DNA of 64,000 nucleotides from Prostheceraeus crozeri (GCA_907163375.1 CAJQUW010001841.1:45585-109584); one strand, 5' to 3'. Counted from the stretch's first letter, positions 1-11,555 are shown. Program-made: numbers and translations. The notes: generated from the sequence alone by a model not told the origin.

Positions 1-4
1 GTAT

Positions 5-24
5 TATATATATATATATATATA
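5..24. repeat. (TA)n microsatellite
   Basis: Simple alternating TA tract just upstream of the GIY-YIG reading frame. No function can be assigned. Confidence 0.9.
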
Positions 25-63
25 TGAAAAATGAACAAAAATTAATTTAGTGATTAATTGTAA

Positions 64-471
64 ATGATGAATTATATATTGAATAATATCATGTATAAAT
101 TATGTATTATATGTAACATTTGCAAAAACATTTATATTGGTAGCACTATAAGACTACTTCATCAACGTTTTAAAGAACATTTAACAAACAAAAACTTATC
201 AGTAAACAAGCACAGAGAAGCATGCAATGCCAACGCTGATAGATATGACATCGATATCATTGACCTTGACCCCGATGAGACGAATTTGCGATTGCAAGAA
301 GCCATCCTAATAAAGAAATATAATCCTCAAATTAACTCAAAATCAGAGGTTGAAGAATTGAAAGACTTTTATATCCTTGATTTTTATGAATTTCTTTTAA
401 CGCATAACTTAACATGTTTTTTAACTCTATGTTTTCCACAGATTCTCCAACTTCTATGCAACATTGCATAA
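64..471 (+). pseudogene. GIY-YIG endonuclease fragment of a Penelope-like retroelement
   Basis: The 135-residue frame carries a GIY-YIG nuclease core: CNIC then KNIYIGST (about residues 17-28), an R..LHQRFKEHL helix, and a C-terminal LQEAILIKKYNPQINSKSE segment containing the usual catalytic Glu. In Penelope-like elements this domain follows the reverse transcriptase and nicks target DNA. The RT itself is absent upstream, where a TA microsatellite begins, so the copy is 5'-truncated or cut by the window edge. The residues after about 105 are hydrophobic and do not look like the domain. A hairpin tail motif shared with other Penelope-type remnants lies 68 bp downstream. The domain call is strong; the assignment to Penelope rather than another GIY-YIG retroelement is inference. 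Confidence 0.75.
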
Positions 472-538
472 TCATCCTACAATGTTTTTTACGATCAAAA
501 TTTGAAATTGATTTTCTGCATAATGTATGATTCAGAAC

Positions 539-574
539 CTGATGATGGCCTTGGATATAAGGTCGTAATATATA
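539..574 (+). other. Penelope-type 3' hairpin motif (copy 1)
   Basis: CTGATGAT is followed by the stem GGCCTT/AAGGTC with a 6-nt loop and then GTAATATA. The same layout (CTGANNAT, stem-loop, GAAA) recurs at 9523-9593, 21236-21270, 26706-26741 and 36708-36742. It resembles the CUGAUGA..GAAA half of a hammerhead core, with one extra base before the stem and GUAA in place of GAAA. Confidence 0.5.
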
Positions 575-2633
575 GTTAATAATAGCCTATATTTTTACTT
601 GCCATCACCGTACTTGGCTTTCCCAAAACTTCTAATTAAAATTGCATTATATTAGTATTATAAATGATAAATTATAAATGAATATAATATGAAAAATGGC
701 AAAAACAAATAAAGCATACTAACATTTATTTCGGAGCATCTGTAGTACATATACTCTATAGAAGTTTTAGCCATGTTATCCGGTGGATTTATGCAAATCT
801 TTTCAAACTACTACAAGGAAAGTTATCGAAATTTTGTATATTCGTACGATGTAACGCTGTTACACATGGAATTGTCCTCTTATACTTTTAGGCACATCTC
901 TATTAAATGCTCACAATGAGGTTTAAAATTTGCCAGCGTTAATGTCGCGACACTCGCGAGGTTTCTCAAGAGACTTTGGATAATTAGCAATCTTACATTT
1001 GTTAGTATACAGAAAATAAACAAGTAGATAACTCAATTATATTTTCCTTCAGTGCTTTATTTTTTTCAGAGAATAAAGTGTACTTGCCAAACTTTTGTAT
1101 CATTGACGATAATGATACAGATCTATCTCTCAATCGGATGCTGAAATCGGATGTGCGTTTTCCAATCGGTGAGCAATAAATTTGAACAGTTGAGGTCAAT
1201 GTTGCGCATTCTCATTTTAATGAAAAAATGGCAGGCAAGCAATTTTTTGTATTTGTCTATGCTAGGCGATAACCGTCGTTTTCTCCTCAAATGTCACCCG
1301 GTGATTTTTGTCGGCACGATTAATCCCGCAATTATGTTACTATGTGTTGTCATTGTGTCAATGAAATGATCTTCCATTACAATATTCATTTACAAATATA
1401 ACAAATAAGTTAGGTGTGAGATCATTTAATTTTTGATAATAAATTTGAATTTACTAGCGATTTCTCTCAAATTTCAAATCGCCAATTTAGGACATTCAAA
1501 TTCATTTAAATCATTCACATGTTGCGCGTAAAAATTAGTTTGTAAATAGGTTACATGCTTCAACAAATTCGTCAGACAATGAGACGAAAAAAGCTACTGT
1601 TTATGTTAGTTAACATCCTGAAATGCATATGAAGACCATGGCCAATATTGATCCATCAAAGATTGAAATGACATGTAAAAGAAGGATCAATAAGCTAATT
1701 TGCGTGCATTGTTGATGGCAAGACAATGCTTCTATTTAATTTCGCGCATTGAGCTTTAGTGAAGTTGCGGCCAGTGGTGAGTCGTAGTTTGGGTCATTGA
1801 TTTGTGCAAGAAGTTAAAGCAAGCTTTAATTATCACTTTTTATCAAATAAAAGTCATAAAATTCTGACAATTAGTACACAGCATGGTCGCATACCCGAAA
1901 TTCTTGTCTACAACCAATCTGGTGTAGATAAACAGTCTTCTGACAATTAGACAAAAATTGCGAATTTTCTGACAGATGCACATGTATACCCGAATTTTGC
2001 GTAGGATTCATTCAAAAGGTACTAACTTTAACCTGAACTGTACTTTCAATACCTCCACTGTGACAGGGTATTTATCAAATTTCAAGGAAAACAGATTTTC
2101 AGAATTTTTGTATTTCCATTGCTATTGATTACTTACCACTATTTCAAGGGAATAATCTGAGAGACATGTGAATTAATGTCAAACCGGGCATTTGATGTGC
2201 TGGAACGTTTCATTCAAGTCCATATGTTTATTTGACAATTAAAATCTCTCAATCGGCGACGTTGCTATGACACAATGAATATTAAGTATCACACTGAAAA
2301 AACACAGGTCTTTCCAAAATTTAAACTTCGTCAAATTTTGAGTCAGGGCATCTTTTCACGATTTTCCAATGATTTTCTGTCCTGTGTGAGAGAAGTCCTT
2401 CAGTCAGATGCTCTTGTTCTCATTTTTCTTGTATGAAGAAGGAGCTCTCTCACATCAACTGATTGTCTAATCCTTCATCTTATGAAATACCCCACTCTTT
2501 GTTTTGGTATTATTGTTTATCTTGAGACATAGTTAACGAATGAGTTGGGTGACGTTGACTCGCATGTACGCTTTTTAGGTTTAAAACATGCTTTTGCTCT
2601 TTGGATTTGAAAATGATAGTATTCGATGAGAAA
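575..2633. other. No gene recognised
   Basis: AT-rich sequence with short shadow frames only. It is presumably intronic or upstream of the recognised ITPK1 exons. I see no exon with homology, no RNA gene and no paired repeat ends here. Confidence 0.6.
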
Positions 2634-2635
2634 TA

Positions 2636-3830
2636 CAGGGTGTAACAAAAGTTTTACCCACCTTTAATTATGCAAATCAAACTTTGATTACTTATCACAC
2701 CGTCATGCGAAAGCCTATGAATTCGGTATCTACCTAAACAAACCTCTAGGCATTGTATTCGCCCATCAGGTTACTTGTATTATTAATCACAAAACTACAA
2801 ATCATTTCTTGTTCACATCATTTTTGTTGTAATAAGTAAAATTCATATGTATTGTACATGAGTTATGAAATTTCCCGGAAAATTACGAATTCCAAGAATT
2901 TGAGTTAAGAGTATTCAATGCCACTGCGAGGTGAAAGGCAGCCAGCCAGAGGTTAGATTGATACTTGTTGGTTTCCACAATTTTGTCGTTAACATCCATA
3001 ACATGAGTTTCAGACCAGGGTCAGAAACTTTTGTTACAAGAGACGGTAGCACAATTTCAAGGCAAAATTCAACTCTTGTTTTAATCGTACTGCTGTTTTA
3101 ATTCAGTATTTTTTCAATTCAATTTTCGTAAGACTTCAATGCGCAAAAGCATCGACAATGACTCCAAGAGAGCACAGTCGTACAAAAATCCAAGCCCTCT
3201 TTGAAGCGGTTGTTTCAATTCGTAAAATTGCCAAAGACTTCAGGATTCCACGAAAGACTGTTCGATTGTTGTGTAGACGCACAGATGGGCAGACGAAGAT
3301 AAAAAGCGCAGTGGAAGACCAAGAAAACTTAGTCCCTCCTCAAAGGATAGGTTGCGCCTACAAATGAAAGATGAGGTCTCTTTCAGCGTTCGAAAAATGG
3401 CGACAGCATGTTGTCCATAAACACGCCACGGTAAACGGTGATTACTATCGTTGACAAATTCTTCCAATGTATGCTGAATGTGTCCAGTAGATATTTCCTG
3501 ATACAGAAAGAACTATTTTGATGCAGTACGGCGCAACTTTTCACACGGCAAAGGCATCCATTAAGAAATGTGAATTGTTTCCAAATGCTTGGGTGCATTG
3601 ACCTAGAAACTCGCCTGATTTAAACTCATTATAACATTTGTGGAGTAAACTTCAACAAATTGTTATGAAGGTACCTTCTGGAGTTTTAGATGTGTTCCTT
3701 TCAACATTATGACCAACATGTTAATATATTGGCACTATGAATATAAACATAGCATTTATGTCAAATTCCCATGTAAAAAATCCTTAATAATGCAGGTGTT
3801 AGGTGGGTCAGAAACTTTTGTTATACCCTG
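2636..3830 (+). mobile_element. Tc1/mariner-family DNA transposon, decayed
   Basis: The 1,195-bp element begins CAGGGTGTAACAAAAGTTT and ends with the inverted version (AAACTTTTGTTATACCCTG). It is flanked by TA at 2634-2635 and 3831-3832, the target duplication of this superfamily. An extra internal copy of the inner TIR sequence (GTCAGAAACTTTTGTTAC) lies near 3021-3038, which suggests either inner and outer repeats or an older nested end. It carries the transposase fossil described next. Confidence 0.85.
3158..3670 (+). pseudogene. Tc1/mariner transposase remnant
   Basis: The first frame starts MTPREHSRTKIQALFEAV and includes a helix-turn-helix (SIRKIAKDFRIPRKTVRLL). After a frameshift near 3290 the sequence continues with KKRSGRPRKLS, the GRPR linker typical of Tc1 transposases. 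The segment with the first catalytic Asp (about 3420-3500) cannot be read. From 3521 another frame gives YGATFHTAKASIKK and then SPDLNSL and LWSKL, matching the regions around the second and third acidic residues, with two stops inside. The gene is dead: at least one frameshift, two stops and a probable internal deletion. Confidence 0.8.
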
Positions 3831-3928
3831 TACTTGTGCAATCTAATAAATATTGGGTTTGATAATATAATGCTAGCTTCCAAAAATGTTCGTCGACACT
3901 TGACAGTGCTTAGAAACTTACGGCGGAT

Positions 3929-5120
3929 TTGACAGTTACATGTATTAATTGTGAGAGTTCTAACATCGATTCATTTACTGCTTTTCAAATATATTTATAT
4001 ATTACTTTTATATTTCTTTGTATTATATTTCTTGGATACATAGCACTGAAAAAGTGTGGTCGCAGCAAAAGCTGGGCAAGTCGAAGAGAGACATGGTGGT
4101 CGAATTATGAAGTGGAAAGCGCTGAAGCAGAGGTTGGGTTTCAGGCCGTGGCAGCAAAGCTAATCTGAGGCAGTTAGAGCTCCACACACAAATGTGAGAA
4201 GGGCTGCAAGGAAGACAGCATGGCAGGCGCAAGAGTGCATGCGTCGTGAATTCGCAAAGAGTCTGAGCACCGAAGAAGGAAAGATGAACATCTTCGGAAT
4301 TGCCAAGCAGATGAAAGATGAGAGTCAAGAAAGACACAACAAAGACATCCATCTTCACACCTCTTACAGACATATTTCTTTTATCTCACCTCTTGCGAAA
4401 ACAGTAGAAGAGATCAGTCTCACAATCATCTCAAAACTCGTCCTTCGCTGCATAAATCAGAGCAAACACTAGACAATCGCACACGCAGAACATTATCACA
4501 ACTCCAGCCAACAAATCACCCCTCTTTTACAATATAAACCCCTCTGGCCACTCTTCTTCTCTTTGTCATCATTGCAAATTCACTTGTATACACATCCACA
4601 CAACGCTCACGCCTTGGGACCTCTGGTTTCCCCCGTCAGGTGTACAGCTCATCCCTCCACTGGTAGTACCTGAGGGCTCTACCCCCGACCCCCTCCCAAT
4701 AGTAGGGAAGGGGTGGGTTGACACCACCAGTAGGAGAGTCAAGACTTACTAAGGGTTCGTTGCCTGAAAAACAGTTCTGGCTAAGTTGTCCAACACTCGA
4801 AGCACGGGGGGAGGCGTGATAAACCGTGAGTTGTCTCAAAGCAAGATGAGGTCAAACAGAGGTGGAGAGAGTTCATAAATCAATTGATGAATGTCGAGAT
4901 CGAATGTGACAATTATACAAGCTGTCTTAAGATAGAGGGCCCGATCACTAGCGTGACGGAAGAGGATGCTTTGATAGCTCTAACTGCCACCAAGAAGATA
5001 TTAAGGTCTCCAGGACTGTCTGACAGAGTGAATGAAATGTTTCTGCACAGTGAGGAAGCCTCGATCAGATGGCTGACCATGTTGCTCAAATTGATCATCT
5101 GTGGTGAGCGAATTTCGTAG
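3929..5120 (+). pseudogene. LINE reverse-transcriptase polyprotein remnant (N-terminal RT side)
   Basis: Three pieces in different frames match the stretch between the endonuclease and RT fingers of non-LTR retrotransposons. These are RRETWWSNYEVESAEAE (about 4090-4140), a basic helix leading to IFGIAKQMKDES (about 4194-4330), and FINQLMNVEIE followed by GPITSVTEEDALIAL and IRWLTMLLKLII (about 4870-5105). The last corresponds to the LINE pattern 'E-GPI..VT..EV..AL' and 'WLT.L.N.I'. The usual KAPGPSGV segment has decayed to ILRSPGLSDRV. A GC-richer stretch at 4600-4860 separates pieces two and three. The copy breaks off near 5120, before the catalytic YADD region. LINE is secure; the clade is not. 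Confidence 0.75.
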
Positions 5121-5194
5121 AGTTGTTCGGAGCGTTCTCATCCCAGTCTAAAAAGGGAAAGAGGAGTCGCTGTGATGTGAATCCTGCAGAGCGA

Positions 5195-5939
5195 TCAAGT
5201 TACTCGATCATGCAATGAACATGTTTGAACGTGTCCTAAAAAGAGGTTGCGTTGCCAAATATCCTTAGATGAAATTGTTTCAAAGTCAAGAGGTTCAAAA
5301 ATATAATCGTCACTTAGGGACGCGTATTTTCGGCGCTTGTTTTCCTCAGCAGTTGCTACAGCAGATCCCGGGGTAAGACATACACTGCTGATATTCGGCA
5401 AAAAGACCTGGAAATGATGTACGGGAAAGATGTCAGTCCATTTTGGCCTCTTGCCGTCTCCTCTATCGAGACCTGGTGGTTCTAGCACTGCTGGTATTCC
5501 TGCGCAACAAAGAGCTCTCCTGATTATATCATTGATTGCAGCATGACGTGTTATTCGACCAGCACATGACAGAGGATGGTGACCCAGCTCATTGACATTT
5601 TGTGCACAACGGCAACATTGAAACTCTCACTCTCCCACCGATACGAAGAGCAACACCGGTGCGGAAAGCAACGTCTTCCAAGCAGGTTTCTAAAGTAGGA
5701 ACTGGAATAACATTCAACCAGCAGCCGGAGAAAGGTGCACAAGCTCCTAATATGCGAGCTCTTGATATCTGATAAGCATCTCTCAATTGCTGAACATTAT
5801 GTTGTTGAATAGCATCACTATCCAATGATTTTTTCGATAATTGATAAGTTTCAGGTTGTATTCGAAACATCACTGTATATTTTTCGGCGAGAGAATTACT
5901 GACATTCGGCCTCAGGCATGGATTCCTACCATAGTCCAT
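5195..5939 (-). pseudogene. Non-LTR-type retroelement C-terminus (CCHC plus RPD-type endonuclease-like region)
   Basis: On the minus strand the frame runs from ARILGACAPFSGCWLN through LEDVAFRTGVALRIGG to a Cys/His cluster (LCTKC, then LGHHPLSC). It continues with GRITRHAAINDIIRRAL and EPPGLDRGDGKRP. A frameshift near 5590 separates the first ORF from the piece holding the HHPLSC motif. The segment after DGKRP is diverged. The same family occurs on the minus strand at 21385-21840. The CCHC motif followed by a 'DGKRPD' block resembles the restriction-like endonuclease region of R2-type elements; that link is inference from motif order. The copy lies tail-to-tail with the LINE fossil upstream. 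Confidence 0.7.
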
Positions 5940-6197
5940 GCCTCAGGTAAGTAAATTGTTCACCTCAAAAATCACTATGATGTTTGTACATTGCTACCCA
6001 CCCTGTGTACAGATATCTTTGTTTTATCAGAGAACCTATTGCGGATCAGAAAGAAAAGATAGCTAGCTCTCCAACCTCTATTACAAGCTCCATTTCTACC
6101 TGTTCACAGACAAGTTCTTGAATATAATTTTTTATTGAAGGATACAGAAGCAGAGGGTATGGAGTACTTCCCCCTTGCCCTTGATGAAAGGATTTCT

Positions 6198-6209
6198 GGG
6201 GGGGGGGGG
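6198..6209. repeat. Poly-G tract
   Basis: Twelve consecutive G, unusual in this AT-rich sequence. Confidence 0.9.
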
Positions 6210-6454
6210 AGGGTAAGGAACGAAATGAGCATCCAATATTCTAGTCTTTCCTTACTGATGTTTCAATGACTCCCACTTGTTTTAACGCAAGGTCGGTAAG
6301 TGATGCTGCGAAGACTGAGCAGACATCTCAATCAGAACTGTAGCTTATTGGGATAATGCCTTGCGAAATGGGAACGACTGTCATGTACCAATGCACTACT
6401 TCACTACGTGAAAGATTTCCTACGCTGTAGATTCGCAGCTTCTCAAAGGATTGC

Positions 6455-6560
6455 CATTGGGTTTGATGGCCCCAATGTTATGAAAAATCTAGTTAAACTT
6501 ATAATAGGATTGAACCCGTCGATCTTGTATATTCACTGTTTAGCCCACTCAAATCCGTGA
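6455..6560 (+). pseudogene. hAT-like (ZMYM/KIAA1586-type) transposase scrap
   Basis: The plus-strand reading is IGFDGPNVMKNLVKL, then NPSILYIHCLAHSNP. This matches the '..DGxNVM...' and 'yxHCxAH' region of transposases related to ZMYM/KIAA1586 proteins. Downstream sequence to about 6960 gives fragments (AEEFEAVRKKEYFGF) but many stops. It is a small decayed relic; the second such relic is at 33525-33860. Confidence 0.5.
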
Positions 6561-7197
6561 GATCGGCCGTCAATGCAAAACTTTTCGCAATGCATTTGAG
6601 ACATGCTAGGAGATATTTGCTTTGGTGGGAGCCCATCCTGAGAGAGTGAAACTGTTTCAGAATATTCAACTGTTGGAGGACTAGCAGTCAACAACAACGA
6701 ATTTGCAGTCGCTGTCTAAGACCAGGTGGAGATGTCATCTTGAACAAGATGGATGAATGATTACATTTATACACTAATATCTGATGGATACCATCTAGAT
6801 GGAATACATTGCTGAGGAGTTCGAAGCGGTGCGAAAGAAGGAGTACTTTGGTTTCTTCTAATCCCAACTTCCACTTCTGGCTTTGATCATCGCTTCTTCG
6901 TACAATGTGAACTTCGGTCATATAAAATTCTACTATTTTCATCTTAAATTTGCTTCATCTACTTGCAACGATATACTATAATAGCAAAGAGCAAGCATAT
7001 GCATTTTGACGAAAGAACAATTAAGTTCATAAAGTAAGAAAAAGAATGGAGCGTACTCTAAAACCTAAAAAGACAAAACCTGTGCAAGATGTATTTCATT
7101 TTAGTGAACAAATTAAAATGGAATTCTACTCCTAGTTTTATTAAATTCACATCAGGATGTTTTTTAATCAGCAATTGATATATTTTCATTGTTTCAG

Positions 7198-7238
7198 TTT
7201 GCAAGCCAATTATTGCTCACGGTCGTGGAGCGCACGAG
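7198..7238 (+). CDS. ITPK1: ITPK1 coding exon A (ATP-grasp lysine/AHG segment)
   Basis: A 41-nt exon bounded by a good acceptor (TTTCATTGTTTCAG) and donor (GAG|GTAAGT). Completing the split first codon, it encodes CKPIIAHGRGAHE, which matches the 'FICKTRVAHGTNSHE' stretch of human ITPK1, including the ATP-binding Lys and the AHG His. It enters in phase 1 and leaves in phase 0, and the next exon begins with ATG (Met after HE, as in the human protein). ITPK1 phosphorylates inositol 3,4,5,6-tetrakisphosphate and 1,3,4-trisphosphate in the cytosol. The exon is too short to stand out as an ORF. Upstream exons were not found in this window. Confidence 0.88.
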
Positions 7239-7348
7239 GTAAGTCGTACCAAATCGTAATTAGTCATGCATGATCGGACATCAATCGAACAATACAAGCA
7301 TTAAACATGTTAATTCTATTTTATATGCATCATGTCTAAGTAGTGATG

Positions 7349-7733
7349 CAGTGCATCATTCCAGGACAATTTTCCATTTTGGATCAGGTTCCCGGCCGCT
7401 ATGTCCTTCGCTTGAGGCCATGAATAAAATTTATCTCGTGCACTATTAACATTGCTATCAGTCTTTTTAATCATGCCCCCACCGAAAGAAATGAACAGAA
7501 GAAAGCATCAAGCATATCTGATGTAATTGCAGTTCATTGTGTCCAAGTGCAATGTGCTTGATAAAGACTCGTTTCAGACGCGATAATGTTATATTTCCAC
7601 CCAAAATTCGGTTTTGAGATTATGTGCCCAATAAGTGGAATAGACCACGCCGCGTCTAATGGCCCCGGTCCCGAGGCCGCAGGTGGGCTGGGAACCTGAT
7701 CCAAAAAGGAAATTGTCCAAAAGCGATGCTCTG
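7349..7733. mobile_element. MITE with about 45-bp terminal inverted repeats
   Basis: The left end (CAGTGCATCATTCCAGGACA..., then TTTTGGATCAGGTTCCCGGCC) is matched in reverse by the right end (CAGAGCATCGCTTTTGGACA..., then TTTTGGATCAGGTTCCCAGCC). The 385-bp unit has a GC-rich core (7640-7690) and no coding potential. No clear target duplication. It lies 110 bp into the intron after exon A. Confidence 0.75.
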
Positions 7734-8371
7734 TATCCCAGCGACCCCTACTTTTCTTAGTTTTGCCTCCTTTTTATGCGTCTCCATTCTTCTATCAATT
7801 CTTCTGGATTTTCCTTACTTTTTTTACTAAATTCTTTTGAAATAGATCTCCCCTCATTCGTAGAAATATCAGAAAATTTAAAGCTCGCTAACATAGACCT
7901 CCGAAACTCAAGACATCTACAATTTATGAAATAGTTCATGTAAAGTTGTCAGAGCTATGGATAACTATATACAAGCAGCTGGATAGCGCACCTCCAACTA
8001 AGTAGATTGGTCGACGAGGGCAAAGGTCGCCTTGTAAAGGGAACAGGCCACAAATATATGGTCGAGATAGGATTTCCCCAAATGTTGCTAGGGGGAGGGA
8101 CACAGCGAGATTGTATCAGTGCAGAGTGCCGCGAAAAAGTGCAGAGAAAAGAGACATAAACTCTAAAAGTGCAAAACTAAGCCATTGGTAGGTGGATGTC
8201 CGCGTGCATGGATCACTGCCCATGTATAACCGCCAGCTGTAAATGGCTGAACTATAGAACGCCAGAAGACCTAGCAATCTGCAATCGTGCTTGCAATTAT
8301 GAAATTCAAGCCCGAGCTCTGACATGGATTACTGCTTACTATCACGAGAGATGGCCGCCTAGACACTGGAA

Positions 8372-8531
8372 AATTGAGGAAATAGCAAAGTGATTCCAAG
8401 ATGTCATCAATACAGAGATATGGTCATTTTTTGGAAATCTAGACATCTTTCCATATTGAAAAATCTCAAATGCAAAAAAGGCCATTCCTGTGTGAATGAT
8501 ATCTTAAAATCACTTTGCTTTTTCCTCAATT
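8372..8531. repeat. Short inverted repeat (MITE-like hairpin)
   Basis: AATTGAGGAAATAGCAAAGT at 8372 pairs with ACTTTGCTTTTTCCTCAATT ending at 8531, leaving a loop of roughly 110 bp. Possibly a small non-autonomous element. The rest of 7734-9282 shows no recognised gene. Confidence 0.55.
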
Positions 8532-9282
8532 CTTTATATCACAGAATCTTTTGAAAGTGATGTGTGATTTGGAGCGCACTTTAGAAAAAATCATGCATTA
8601 CTTTCAAAACATTTTATGGTGTAATATTATTGTGCGACATTTCCATGGTTAGAAAATTTGTGTGTATTGTTAGGATGGATCATGGATATCCATGATTAGA
8701 TGCTTTGACATTTCTGCCCGGCATTGGACGGCAATAATGCACCATTTCATGCCCACCAACTTCCCATGGCATTCTCACCGTACCAGATAGCCATGAACCG
8801 TCGTACGTCATTCCAGCTTGAGAATCCAGTGATGAATGAATTGGTAAATGGATATTTTGAATCATTTTTAGATAGAAATCCGAATTTCAAATCTATCCAG
8901 ATTGCAAAAATTCATAAACTTTCATGATTTTAACGAATTACTATCTATTGAGTCAGCAAGCTTTCATAGACTTCAATAATAGTCAATCAAAGATTTCTCC
9001 ATCCCTCATTCTATTACTAACAGAAATCAAGAATTGTAATATTCATAGACTTCTTACATGTAAGAGCAACATACAATAGCATTATATCATGGATTTTGCA
9101 GACAGAAATGAAGATATAATGGTATATTCTTATAGTTCAAATGACAACCAAAATCTACGACCCAGAGGGCCGGCAGATTTTGACTTCGTCGTTTGAACTA
9201 TGAGAAAATCATTCTTACGAGATGCCCTTACCCTAATTAGATATCATTTGACTTGTCATTGACATTCTAGACTTCAATACTG

Positions 9283-9842
9283 ACATGGATTTCTATATAG
9301 TATATTGTATCGGGATGAGACACTGCCGATATCTACATGCATTAGTAGTCCTGTCTTGAAGACAGTTGATTGTTAAGTATCACGATTATGCTTTCTCAAA
9401 GTGACTTTCAAATGTGTTGTCGATGTGTTGAAAAGACCTTGGTTAATCATTTTCATTAAGTTGATGTTGGGAAACCAAGTAGATCAGATGGCAATAATTC
9501 TTTTTTTACTATATGCTTTATTAATTTCGGCCTCCTCTTAGGCCATCATCAGAAGAAGGCTTCTGATGATGGCTTAAGAGGAGGCCGAAATTAAGAAAGC
9601 ATATAATAAAAAAAGAATTATTGCCATCTGATCTACTTGGTTTCCCAACATCAACTTAATGTGTTGTCGATGGTTGTAGCACAAATTGTAGAACCCAAAT
9701 CGAAAACAAGATCATACTATTTCATTTCATTGTTTCCCAAAAGACGCTGAAAGATTCAGGAAAATACTAGCTGCAAAATATTGGAGAATTTGAAGAGGGA
9801 ATTTGGAATCACATAATATCAAGAACATCTACTCGCACAACA
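9283..9842 (+). pseudogene. Left arm with THAP domain fragment
   Basis: From about 9660 the plus strand reads CVVDGCSTNC...IILFHF in one frame. The match continues as CFPKDAERFRKILAAKYWRI in another, so one base is missing in the middle of the expected FHRFPKD motif. The arm is interrupted at 9426-9657 by a palindromic insertion. The identical frameshift occurs in the right arm, so the inactivation predates the inverted arrangement or has been copied between the arms. Confidence 0.7.
9426..9657. mobile_element. 232-bp palindromic insertion with 15-bp target duplication
   Basis: The insertion is flanked by direct copies of AATGTGTTGTCGATG (9411-9425 and 9658-9672). Most of it (from 9454, running to 9661 because the last bases overlap the duplication) folds into one near-perfect hairpin of about 208 bp. 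Both sides of the centre carry the CTGATGAT..GAAA hairpin motif in opposite orientations (9523-9552 minus, 9563-9593 plus). It looks like a head-to-head inverted dimer of a Penelope-type tail. The opposite THAP arm (11413-11427) has a single copy of the target, which is the empty site. Confidence 0.8.
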
Positions 9843-11243
9843 ACTTATTGAAATCCGGTGAATTTGTTATTCCTTTTGCTCCCAGTTGATTCAATTATAG
9901 CAACTCCATTTTAGGTAAGTTGTCCGATATCAAGGAACTCGACTATATCGAATGGTCAAAACAGTTAAAAATGGCACATAATTATGTTGAACAACAAAGC
10001 TTTGGCTTCAAATGGAATATAGAAAAGTTCAGCTCTTTTAACTCATTCTTTCTTACACGAATTAGCCATTCAAGCACTGGAGCAATACAACTACATTGAC
10101 ATTTTGGCAGCGCTCTAAATTTTCCGGTTTTATCGACGTGATTAGTGCAAAGACTCCGACGATAGGACTTCATAAACGAAGTGAGCATTCCGATCCTATA
10201 AAATTAATTCAGAATTGTTAACTTGACTATCTGGAAAGTTTCCTTGTTGTTGTGCTAGAAGCTTGGGTGGTCTCAAAATCTCTTAGCATGAGTAGAGAGT
10301 CATTTTACGACATGATCCAATCCACCAAAACCCTTTAAGTGTAATAAGTGTTTCATATCTTTTTGTGGTTCTAAGTATGTCCTCTTCGGACAAATTCATT
10401 CGAGTGCCGTTTCAGCTGGTATCGACAGTCTTCATGTGGAAAAAAATTGATATCTGTGAAGGATGTAACTGATGCAGTAGGAGCAAAATGATTTCTTTTC
10501 TAAGCATTCTGAAGTGTCCCAAAGCTTTGAACGCTGCTGCTGATCGCTCAGAATCAATTAATTTGGATCTTGTCGAGCTTTTTTCAATCATGCCTGAACC
10601 CACAAACGCGGACTTATGAAAACAGGCATTATATGTAAAGCTTAGATGGATTTATAGTCAGAAAAGTCATCATTAAAAATTGTTGTCCTTCGTGTTATTT
10701 GATTCAAATCAAGTGAGAAGACACCTCGTCCGACACTGCTTCAACGCAGATGAATTTGACAGTAACAACAAATTGTCTGATGAACATGATCATAAAAGCC
10801 TGGAATTTATTGACAATCCGCATAAAGAAAGCCCGAAAAAATCCTATCCACAAGAACTAATGCAAAATTTTCGAAAAAGTTCTTTGCATTTGTTGGTAAG
10901 AATTTTCATCGCGATGATTTGAAAATGGACATCCATTTCAATTTTCTGTACTGAAATGATTCGTCAATTGATGTATGAAAAATTACATATCAGCATGGAA
11001 ATCTGGATGTATAGGCTATCCGTCCAAGTCTATATTCGAAAGGTGCATAAGTCGTCTAGCAAATTCTCATGTATTTTTCTTGAAATAAGCGATCGATTTA
11101 TACAAAGTTGTTTGTTAAGAACGATTGAAATGGATGGCTCCGAAAATTCTGCAACTTCATTCAATTGCTTAATGCACAATCTATCTTCTATCAAAACCGT
11201 AAGTAAAGCGCGTGGAATGATATAAAGAAACATTCATGCACTA
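9843..11243. other. Interior between THAP arms, no recognised gene
   Basis: Short open frames exist on both strands (9982-10188 and 10412-10603 minus, 10680-10922 plus). None shows a domain I can name. Sequence is AT-rich with no obvious splice-delimited exon. Confidence 0.5.
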
Positions 11244-11555
11244 GTTGTGCGAGTAGATGTTCTGGATATTATGTGTTTCCAAATTCCCTCTTCAAATTCT
11301 CCAATATTTTGCAGCTAGTATTTTCCTGAATCTTTCAGCGTCTTTTGGGAAACAATGAAATGAAATAGTATGATCTTGTTTTCGATTTGGGTTCTACAAT
11401 TTGTGCTACAACCATCGACAACACATTTGAAAGTCACTTTGAGAAAGTATAATCGTGATGCTTAACAATCAACTGTCTTCAAGACAGGACAACTAGTGTA
11501 TGTAGATATCGGCAGTGTCTCATCCCAATATAGAATACTATATAGAAATCCATGT
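11244..11555 (-). pseudogene. Right arm with THAP domain fragment
   Basis: Inverted copy of the left arm, encoding the same frameshifted THAP fragment on the minus strand. It lacks the palindromic insertion: CATCGACAACACATT at 11413-11427 is the undisturbed target. Confidence 0.7.

Larger units (their letters stand above)
9283..11555. mobile_element. THAP-encoding element arranged as a large inverted repeat
   Basis: Left arm (9283-9425 plus 9673-9842, 313 bp once an insertion is removed) and right arm (11244-11555, 312 bp) are inverted copies beginning ACATGGATTTCTATATAG. Both encode the same N-terminal half of a THAP zinc finger: CVVDGCSTNC, then after a frameshift CFPKDAERFRKILAAKYW. THAP domains are the DNA-binding domains of P-element-like transposases. 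The 1.4-kb interior (9843-11243) shows only short frames on both strands that I do not recognise. This is either a P-like element with long inverted repeats or an inverted duplication of its 5' end. Confidence 0.65.
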
